The notes beneath the pieces are model-generated. The model worked only from the letters and a program-made list of their open reading frames with translations. It was not told the origin of the DNA and did no database searches. A stretch of DNA of 64,000 nt, taken from NCBI GenBank assembly GCA_030141605.1, contig JAQGDQ010000849.1:12501-76500 (forward strand), read 5' to 3'. The position numbers and the translations under genes were made by a program. The number at the start of each line of letters is the position of its first letter. Position 1 is the stretch's first letter. Origin of the DNA: Tubiluchus corallicola. Taxonomy: Eukaryota; Priapulida; Priapulimorpha; Priapulimorphida; Tubiluchidae. Below are positions 56,452 through 64,000 of this stretch, one piece after another.

Positions 56452-58031
56452 TACATTATATCTTCAGTTTCTGACTGTTCATGATAGATACAACGCTGTA
56501 CAAGTTACAACTTCCGTGGCGCAGTAGTTTGAATGCAATAACCCACATTGCACAGCATTGCAGCTGCATGCTTACACATTACACTACATTTTATTGTATT
56601 ACATTAATTTTTCAGTTTCTGGCCAATTCATATGATACACAACAGTGTACAAATTACGACTTTCGTGCACTCATGTTTAATATCGTACACTACATTATGT
56701 TATGTTATTACGTCTTCGTTCAGTACGTATTTACGTTAGACAAGTATCACCTTCTTATTTTAAATACCTAATGTTTCCGTTAATCTTGATCGTATAGTGT
56801 AAGGTGACTTAAATCTATATATCGTATAGATTGAATTTAATATGTCCACTTAATTTCTAATTGCTATAAGGCGAATTCTCCACCTGGCTCCGAGGGCTTT
56901 AGATATTAGTCTAGCAAGCAATGATCGTCTTATCTAAACTTCACCTTGACCTTCGCGTTGTGAGAAAAGGTCTATTTCCCTCAAGTTTCCTAGCAACGCT
57001 CCCGCAATATGAGCGCTAGTTAATTCAAAGCGAACTAATCAGATTCGTATATCGGAAATAGTGTTGCTTGAGTTAAACACTCTAATATCATACATTAACT
57101 CAATCGTTAAATGTCAAAGAGAATTACTTTATTGATTTACAATAATTACTGCTTCTAGATAGCTTACAAGATTAGTTCTTATGCGCTTTTGACGCGTACA
57201 ACTAGTTTATAGCTTCCAAAAGTATCTCTCTGAACAATTCTTCAATTCTATCACCTAAGGTGTACTCTACACTTATCCTATAGTACAATGTGAACTTGTA
57301 CGAACTACAGATATGCACAGTTAATTCTCAGTTTACCAATGTGTTAAGATTACTTAACTCTGCGGATTTGACCACAATGTACCCAGTACAATTTGGCCAA
57401 CTCCAATAGTTGATATGAAACTCTCGTTGTCCAGTGCCTAGATTATCCTAGGAACGCAGAAAGATGTCTACGCTGAACTTCTCAAGTTGTCCCAATCTCC
57501 TCTGTCAAGTAGCCCTCTTGTGTGATTCGTCACACACACACACGTGTCTCTTCCAGTACGATCGGGTGGAACGAGCGCTGGGTTATTCGAACTCATGGCT
57601 TATATCTCATCGAAGTAACCTCGTAATAACCTTGCACGATTTCAACGTCGCACGCAACATTTAGATTTATTGGACAGCTGGGAGGACAAAGTCATCGTAA
57701 CCCGTAAAACTCATCAGTCCTCTTTTCTTCAAGAAACAGTGACCTCGCAGAGTTTTCGTCAATTACTAGTAACTTGTGCATATAGCTTATAATAAATGGT
57801 ACACCCGTTTCAACCTAATATTAGCTAATTATCCTGAGCATCCTAGAGTGTCCTTACGTAAACGATAAATTTTACTTCTTGCATCCTACGCTTTCACAGC
57901 TCATTAAATTCGAGCTTAACAGCTGAATGAGTTCCATTGCACCATTTTTAAATTTATTCATGCAATCAGGGAGGCATGCGATTTCATACCAAAATATCGA
58001 AAATCATCGATTTATAATTTTATTCACCACA
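56452..58031 (-). repeat. Putative 3' LTR and flank of the env-containing element
   Basis: A polypurine tract at 58044-58033 (minus strand AGGGGAGGAAAG) is followed by TTGTGGTGAATAAAAT, so the 3' LTR should start near 58031 and extend leftward. Its far end was not determined because the partner LTR is outside the window. No gene is supported within this stretch. Confidence 0.4.
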
Positions 58032-58032
58032 A

Positions 58033-58044
58033 CTTTCCTCCCCT
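58033..58044 (-). other. Polypurine tract
   Basis: AGGGGAGGAAAG on the minus strand, about 470 bp after the envelope stop. Position and composition suit second-strand priming of a retroelement. Confidence 0.5.
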
Positions 58045-58511
58045 AACACTCACTTCAGATGTAGCACGCATTTAATGATCCGATCTAAGATCTTATCTTT
58101 TGGAAGCTCCTTAATTAGGTACATTAGCAATATTACATGTTACATCTTAATATATTATGGGACGTTCCATCTTGGAGGTCATGGTGGCAGGATACCATTG
58201 TCCATCGAGTCTCTTCGGCTTCCCGGACCGGGGTTGTGATTCCATTGATCTCTTGAGATTCTTCCTCAGATACACCCCTTATTGTCTTTACCGACTTCAT
58301 CTTCTTCCCGCCTTCCATCTCCAATGGTCCCATCATTCTGTAACATAAAATACATTCTGCAGTATCATAAGTTCATTAAATATCATTTCTTATACAATTA
58401 TTTACATCGATCCCTCTATACCTAATTGGGTGGTTCCTCTACCATCATCCAATATTACCAGCCTGTTATGTATATACTAAACTACAATTTTAGTATTATG
58501 TCCATCCTCAA

Positions 58512-59223
58512 TTATATTTCTGTGACCCGTTCGATCCTTCTCGGGTTAGTTTTTCGGGCAGCGGGTTGAGGTATCTCCCTCAACTCCAGCTCCTCAGGGT
58601 CCTCAACATGCTGTCTAGTCCTTTTAACCTTAACCCTGGGTTCCTGTTCTTCAGGAGTCCCAGAGGGCATGTGTCTTGTCACCTTAACAGGTTGTTCGTC
58701 GTCAGTCGGGGTTTTGGTATACCTAGTACCTATTCTAGGCATCAAAGAATTTAAAACCAAAAGGCCACTTCTCCTTTTCCAATAGCAGATTACTCCTACT
58801 ATCAGGAGGACGGCCACTATAACCCCTATTAAGACCCATTTTCTAAAACCCGTTAGCCAATCTGTGGCTCCCGTCTCGTTCAACGCTTGTCGTTGTCGTT
58901 CAAGTCGTTCCCCATTTTGTTCCATGGAGGTTTTAAGGTCGTCTAAGGATAAATTGAATTGGTCCCAAGTCTGGTGTGCTTGTGGTTTCACATATTCGGG
59001 GATCATATCTACCGTACCGGGAGTTATGTTCTGTAATTCACTCAATTCTCTATAGAACCTCTCAATCATCTCACTCGTCGGCAACTCAATTTGGTCTTCT
59101 TTCATCCGTATTTGTGAGTTCCGGTAATAATAGGTGGGTAGCTCAAAAGACCTTGAGTGTACCTTACACCCATTCCCAATGACTATTAATTTAGGTTCTT
59201 TTAATCCTCTCTTCTGAGGATGT
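58512..59223 (-). pseudogene. env: Envelope, C-terminal part with transmembrane anchor (second frame)
   Basis: The frame is open from about 59223 to the stop at 58512, with the first ATG at 59105. It contains an ectodomain stretch with IVIGNGC, a membrane-proximal segment, and a hydrophobic helix KWVLIGVIVAVLLIVGVICY (about 58790-58850). A basic cytoplasmic tail of about 80 residues rich in Arg, Lys and Glu follows. It overlaps the end of the upstream env frame by about 30 bp in a different frame. The simplest reading is that one envelope gene is broken by a single frameshift near 59190-59223; a sequencing error or programmed shift cannot be excluded. No product is expected from ATG 59105 alone as a functional fusion protein, because it lacks a signal peptide. 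Confidence 0.75.
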
Positions 59224-60741
59224 TATTCTGTTAGTTCCAGGGCTTGGACAGGTATATGTAATCAAAGTCTCACTAAATGGAGATACATACCAAGTCCCGG
59301 CAGTAATATAGGTCACAACTACCTCTGGGTGTTTTATTACTTTTACCCTACGCTCGCAGGCTTCTAATGTCTTATCGGGCCGGTTATGAAACAACACGGC
59401 TGGACATGCCGTTGCGTAAGCAGTTGACCTTACTGGTACTTTTAATTGGCACGGTTCTCTACTCCTATCTAAACATAACTCCGTATCATGATTCTCGGGT
59501 AAGAAGAACTTCGTTCTTTCTATATTGATACCAAAATATTTCCTTCCTGGATCAAGGTAAATATAGCCCGAAGAATTCGGCATTATCATTGGTATAGGTG
59601 CAATCTGAAATAAGTCGAACCTATCTTGATCAGGCTGCAGCGATATGAGGGCTAGCACCGCATATCCTTCGGCTGTAGCCAATAACATGACTTCCATAGT
59701 CTCGTAATAATATAGTAAATCTCCTTCCGGCCTTTCCGGTAAGGACAAAGTACTAGGTAATGCCTTCTGTATCTCGTACAGTGTATCTCGCAACTGTGCA
59801 GGTCCTAATAAGAGAGGTGACATTGTGCCTAACAATAAGGTAGACAACATATCCATTGTCTTATGCACATTATCAGTCAACCTTCGCATTGTATTGGAAA
59901 TACGCTGCATCAGTGCCATTATTTCAGTTAAAGCTACCATCTCATGAGTCATGATCTGGGCGTGGTATGCAAATTCCACTTTAAGATCAGCTAAATTATA
60001 TTTCAGGTCGGCAGTGTCATTCTGTAATAACATTATATGCCTTGTATTCTCCTGACTCTGGATGTGCGTATAATTAATTAAAGTCACAGATTTTTCAAGG
60101 ATGTGCTGCATAGATTCTTGGGAGGCTTGTATCAGATTTAGCTTTCCGGCCAGGGCTTGTATGTCTTCCTCGGTTGCAGTTCCGGTTAGGGCTTTAGAGA
60201 TTTTCCCTAGAAAGGGAAGTAAGCTTCGCCTCGATCGGCTTCCTCTAGCCCAACCGTCTAGATTCATTTCGGATGAAGGTTCAAGCCTGGACTTATCCTT
60301 GCTTGGGGATAGTTGACGGTTTCCTGCTCTCTCAGAGGCCAGAAGATGCGCTATATCGCTCGTCTTTTGCTCTAGCTCTTGTATCTGAGCCAGATATGTG
60401 GAAGCAGTAGTGTTTACCAACACTGTAATGGCTTCCAGGAACCTATCCTCCTGATACTGGGTAGTGTGGGGTTCATCCACACGTTTAGCCGGGTCCCAAG
60501 AATGATTTCTTAGTATAATCATTTCTCGCTTTAAGGCTTCCAAGCAAAGTTCAACTGGGCTAATGTTCAATTGCATTAATAGGGCCCATCTAGATTGAGA
60601 TACTTGGACTTCACCTCTACGTATAAAGATTGCTCCGGGACTCGTTACTACATTGGCTTCACAGAGTACCAACATGAGACTCCCGAACATCCACAGCACT
60701 ATTCTGGATTCCATATTCTGAAAAATAGGCCAAAACATCAT
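59191..60741 (-). CDS. env: Envelope glycoprotein of baculovirus-F/errantivirus type, N-terminal part
   Basis: The start at ATG 60741 gives a hydrophobic signal sequence (MESRIVLWMFGSLMLVLCEA). About residue 170 there is a furin-type site RSRR, directly followed by a hydrophobic/glycine segment SLLPFLGKISKALTGTATEE that resembles the fusion peptide of F-like envelopes. Long heptad-rich helices follow (about 220-330), then a cysteine-containing head and several N-x-S/T sites. This is the layout of the class I fusion proteins shared by insect errantiviruses and baculoviruses, which mediate membrane entry. The frame stops at 59191 before any membrane anchor; the anchor lies in the overlapping second frame. 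A possible splice acceptor (GTACAG, near 60766) precedes it. Confidence 0.82.
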   Translation of the reverse strand: MMFWPIFQNMESRIVLWMFGSLMLVLCEANVVTSPGAIFIRRGEVQVSQSRWALLMQLNISPVELCLEALKREMIILRNHSWDPAKRVDEPHTTQYQEDRFLEAITVLVNTTASTYLAQIQELEQKTSDIAHLLASERAGNRQLSPSKDKSRLEPSSEMNLDGWARGSRSRRSLLPFLGKISKALTGTATEEDIQALAGKLNLIQASQESMQHILEKSVTLINYTHIQSQENTRHIMLLQNDTADLKYNLADLKVEFAYHAQIMTHEMVALTEIMALMQRISNTMRRLTDNVHKTMDMLSTLLLGTMSPLLLGPAQLRDTLYEIQKALPSTLSLPERPEGDLLYYYETMEVMLLATAEGYAVLALISLQPDQDRFDLFQIAPIPMIMPNSSGYIYLDPGRKYFGINIERTKFFLPENHDTELCLDRSREPCQLKVPVRSTAYATACPAVLFHNRPDKTLEACERRVKVIKHPEVVVTYITAGTWYVSPFSETLITYTCPSPGTNRITSSEERIKRT

Positions 60742-61699
60742 AGCCTTGAAAAAGTCTGGACCCACTGTACGTTTAACTCAATTAATTATTCTCTTATTCT
60801 TCAGGTTAGGGGACTTTCCTCCCCCTAGAGTAGCCCTAACCTCTTTCATGAAATTAGTAAGCTATTAAGTTCCAGCCTTACTATTCATCCTTAGATCTGC
60901 TGCGCGTAGGCAGATATTAGTTCCCAACCCAATTAGAGGTTAAGCATATCAAGAGTTCATAACTATACTAAACCGCTCGCTAACAGCTTCTGATCTACCT
61001 AATTTAATCTTTAAATTTATCCCGCATGCGTTGCCTTCAATTCTATTTGAATCAAGGATTTTTCTCTTTTACATAGCGTTGCGCACATTTATACTTCCGA
61101 AGCAATGCTCAAGATATTTGGCCTTTATCAATGGCTACTTATATCTTATGTTAACCACTGTGCACGGTGATTGGCAAACACTGCTCTCGGTAGCATACTC
61201 CACTATTTTTATGTCTCAAAGCTTTATTATTTACTTATAGGTCGGGTTCCTATCTGTTCGCATTCTATTCATTCCAACCACTATTCTTTACTTTAACCTC
61301 ACTTTATACTGCGTACTATACATATTTTTCCTTTTAAATTATTTACCTAGGTTTTTCTTTAAGTATTCCTCATTTTTATTTTATTTTCCTCTAGACCAAG
61401 CTTTGACAGTATTCTTCAGTGACCCCTATATAACACAGCGTCCCATGTTAACAGTTGCACTTATGCGTGCTGCCCTCTGTAGTCCAACGAGTCAGCAGGC
61501 CTGCCTGACTCCGTCGACCACGCTTGACCTGTCTTCTTATTTCTAGTTACATTTCCTATACTGCGCTGTTCACTACCTTAGCTGAGAGATGCGCTACGAC
61601 TCCTTTTGTGCCCTCAGGCACTTAACTTTCACTTTCTCTAAAATTCTACTTAGGAGGTCGTTACACTAATGCGAACACCTGTACTCTATTTTAAAACTT
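60742..61699 (-). other. Spacer between pol and env
   Basis: About 960 bp without a supported frame between the pol stop and the env start. A spliced subgenomic mRNA would be needed for env expression, as in gypsy of Drosophila; splice sites cannot be confirmed. Confidence 0.4.
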
Positions 61700-64000
61700 T
61701 CACTTTCTAAGCCAGCGTCTCCAAACGCTGAGCCAGCCCTCAGGTTTCTTAGCCTGGGCTTTTATTTGAGACATTGTTATAATTCGTTCTATCTGGGGAG
61801 GTCCATTATCCTCATCTTCCGACTCTTCAGCACTGCTCTTTTTAGAGACTTCGCTGAAAGCCGCTTCGCTCTCAGTGCATCTTGATTTCGCACTAATTTC
61901 GGAGAGCTCACTAGTACTATTACTTCTAGGTCGCTTTGTGGCGCTAGAGTGTACTTCATCAGGTCTTAATAGTGGCGGTGGTGTTCCACTAGAAATCTCT
62001 GACTCTTCGTCTTCCGGCTCACCTGGGCGGGGCGTCTCTTCCTCTTCAGACTGCCCTTCACCGAGGTCATCTAACCTAAGTTCCGGAAGGCTATCTCCAT
62101 TCTCCCTATCTGGCTGTAAGAACGGAGCATCAAAGGGATCCCATGCCAAACTTTCGGCGGGTTCGATAGGCTTTTCACTACCCTCTTGCCCTTGACTTAC
62201 TGTTGCCCCTGGCAAAGAGGTGAGTACAGGAGCTGACCCCTCCTGACCCCTCTTACTAAAATCTTTTCCTTCTTGGGAGATTTCGGGTTCCGACACGCGG
62301 GCAGCTCTACGCAGAGGTCTGCCTGCTTTATTAAATTTTCGAGCTCCTGGTTTAGTAGACCAGGCAGCTGTGGGAGGGACTAGGCGCAAGTGGGTCACAT
62401 GACACGTTCTTACTCGACCCGTGTCCATGTTTTTGATTTTATACCTATGTTTACCCAACCTTGTTAATACAACATAGTTGCTTTCCCAATACTGGTGTAA
62501 CTTCCTTGAAGCTTTTGGCTTCGTGGCTTGGTTATAATAAAATACCACATCACCAGCTCTAAAATGTCTCGTATGAGCCTTTCTGTCATATAATTCTTTA
62601 CACTTTGCCCTAGCTACTTCGGTTCTTTTCTTTGCTACTACAAATGCCTGATGCATTGTTTGCAAATAATTCTCAAAGTAATCTTCTCCCACGTATTTCT
62701 CTGGTTCTGCCAAATGATCTTCTATCACCCCTCGCGGCGCACGCGCAAATAACAAATAGTACGGCGAGTACCCCGACGTACTATGTATTGAGGTACGATA
62801 GGCGGCTAAGGCCCTTGGGATATGTTTGTCCCAACGTACGGGATCCTTGTCCGTTAGCTGCCTTAATAAACTCATCAACGTTCCATGTTGACGTTCCTCA
62901 ATTGCATTGCCTGGGGGGTTGTTTGGAGTTATCGTAATATGTCGTATCCCATAGTGCTCAGTCAGTCTCTTAGTCATATCGTTTACATACGATTTATCAT
63001 TGTCAGTTAACAACTTAATTGGGGCACCGTACCTACAGATAATTTCATTAACAAATGCTTCCGTCACCGTTTCGGCTTTCTTATCAGGTATGCCAACGGC
63101 ATCTACCCATTTAGTAGCCAAGTCAGTAAACGAAATTATATATTTGTTTCCATTCTCTGTTGTAGGTAGTGGACCTACGATGTCGGTTGCCACGGTTTGA
63201 TAGGGCACTATCGGGATTGGTGCCTCTTGCATAGGGAACTTTACCACATTCCTACTCTTTTTATTACATGTGGGGCAATTCTCTATAAATTTCTTACAGT
63301 CTTGCCGGATGGTGGACCACCAAAATTTTATAAGAATCTTGTTGACCGTTTTGGCCAATGCAAAATGTCCTCCGGCATAAGAACTATGTATTTCCCGAAT
63401 AATTTCTTCTACTAGCACTGTAGGGACGACTATCAAATAATAACTCCCTTCATTCTCCCCGTATCTCTTATTAATACGACATAATAATCCGTCATCATTA
63501 ATGGCATAGTCCTCCATTAACCTGTATGCCTCCTGTGATTGTTTGGGGCTAGTGATGACGTGAATTAAGTAGGAGAGAGTTGCATCTTGACTTTGCAACA
63601 AGGCAAATCGCCTCTTATCAATTAACGCTTCCTTTACCTTACTATCGGTCGTTAACTCAGTGACCTCTGATCGGGTCACTTCCGGACCTGGCTGTCGGCC
63701 AGTCTCTGTACCTTCATTAACCTTATTACGTTTTAGCAATGCTTCTTTGCGCAAGTGCACTTTCTTCTTTGGGAATAATATCCCAGAAGAATTGGCAGAC
63801 TGAACCCAATCTTCATCTTTATTCTCTAATGAAATAGGTCGACCATCCGCAGTAAGGGTCTCAGCAGGGGCCCCTGGGCGTGCTGGATCTTTAAATGTAC
63901 TGCTTCCTGATGGCGAGCTATCATCTCCTATAGCGGCTAATTTATGAGCATTATTTTCATTCTCTAGGCGGTGCAACCTAGCATCTAAGTCTCTCTTAGT
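61700..64000 (-). CDS. pol: Pol polyprotein, integrase end (partial, runs off the window)
   Basis: The frame is open through the right edge; the first residues visible are TKRDLDARLHRLENENNAHK, with no start codon. The integrase has an HHCC zinc site (HSSYAGGHFALAKTV to CPTCNKK, about 63390-63260), catalytic Asp in VATDIVGPL, Asp in LLTDNDKSYVND and Glu in GNAIEERQHG, all conserved. The region where a GPY/F module would stand reads YWESNYVVLTRLG, so the motif is altered. About 200 residues of acidic, Ser/Pro/Glu-rich sequence follow the integrase and end in GWLSVWRRWLRK. Protease, RT and RNase H would lie outside the window. It is followed on the same strand by env, which makes this an errantivirus-like Gypsy element. 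Confidence 0.88.
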   Translation of the reverse strand, partial: TKRDLDARLHRLENENNAHKLAAIGDDSSPSGSSTFKDPARPGAPAETLTADGRPISLENKDEDWVQSANSSGILFPKKKVHLRKEALLKRNKVNEGTETGRQPGPEVTRSEVTELTTDSKVKEALIDKRRFALLQSQDATLSYLIHVITSPKQSQEAYRLMEDYAINDDGLLCRINKRYGENEGSYYLIVVPTVLVEEIIREIHSSYAGGHFALAKTVNKILIKFWWSTIRQDCKKFIENCPTCNKKSRNVVKFPMQEAPIPIVPYQTVATDIVGPLPTTENGNKYIISFTDLATKWVDAVGIPDKKAETVTEAFVNEIICRYGAPIKLLTDNDKSYVNDMTKRLTEHYGIRHITITPNNPPGNAIEERQHGTLMSLLRQLTDKDPVRWDKHIPRALAAYRTSIHSTSGYSPYYLLFARAPRGVIEDHLAEPEKYVGEDYFENYLQTMHQAFVVAKKRTEVARAKCKELYDRKAHTRHFRAGDVVFYYNQATKPKASRKLHQYWESNYVVLTRLGKHRYKIKNMDTGRVRTCHVTHLRLVPPTAAWSTKPGARKFNKAGRPLRRAARVSEPEISQEGKDFSKRGQEGSAPVLTSLPGATVSQGQEGSEKPIEPAESLAWDPFDAPFLQPDRENGDSLPELRLDDLGEGQSEEEETPRPGEPEDEESEISSGTPPPLLRPDEVHSSATKRPRSNSTSELSEISAKSRCTESEAAFSEVSKKSSAEESEDEDNGPPQIERIITMSQIKAQAKKPEGWLSVWRRWLRK

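Overview
The window is AT-rich animal nuclear DNA. It has spliceosomal introns with GT..AG borders, a neuronal-type syntaxin gene, SINEs, LINE remnants, MITEs, two env-/LTR-class retroelements and many micro- and minisatellites. Nothing bacterial or viral-genomic is present. It fits a non-vertebrate metazoan (the Gmr1-like Gypsy element and the 5S-derived SINE occur in several aquatic animal groups), but the species cannot be named from the sequence.

1-19.6 kb holds the 3' two thirds of a syntaxin-1 gene on the + strand. Five internal exons (673-746, 1649-1757, 6892-6965, 11216-11353, 12774-12884) encode the end of the Habc region, the linker and the full SNARE helix. Two alternative last exons (14911-14988 and 19470-19550) each encode a different membrane anchor with its own stop. 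The introns carry two Tigger-like MITEs, hAT-like MITEs, a tRNA-derived SINE, a 5S-rRNA-derived SINE with intact target-site duplications, and TTAA-flanked MITEs. A MITE-like inverted repeat ends 49 bp before the second anchor exon.

19.6-48.3 kb is mostly non-coding. It holds one confident gene, a single-exon type II glycosyltransferase-like protein (34169-35239, minus), and one candidate first exon (24543-24665, plus). The rest is three TTAA-flanked MITE families that recur and abut one another, a piggyBac-like MITE, several LINE 3' fragments (two retroposed insertions keep 17-bp duplications), and unusually many tandem repeats: a 27-bp array of about 1.2 kb, a 63/64-bp array, a 17-19-bp array, a mixed trinucleotide array, a stepwise-mutating pentanucleotide array, an ACC array and a GATAAT-type hexamer array.

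48.3-56.1 kb is a nearly complete minus-strand LTR retrotransposon of the Gmr1-like Gypsy group. Its LTRs are about 1245 bp and differ by only five substitutions and one indel. It has one open gag-pol frame with a SCAN-like capsid segment, zinc knuckle, protease and integrase, followed by RNase H. Integrase precedes RNase H, as in Gmr1, but the reverse transcriptase domain is absent. 56.1-64 kb holds a LINE remnant, then the 3' half of a second minus-strand Gypsy-type element: an integrase frame running off the window edge and an envelope gene of the baculovirus-F/errantivirus type, now split between two frames.
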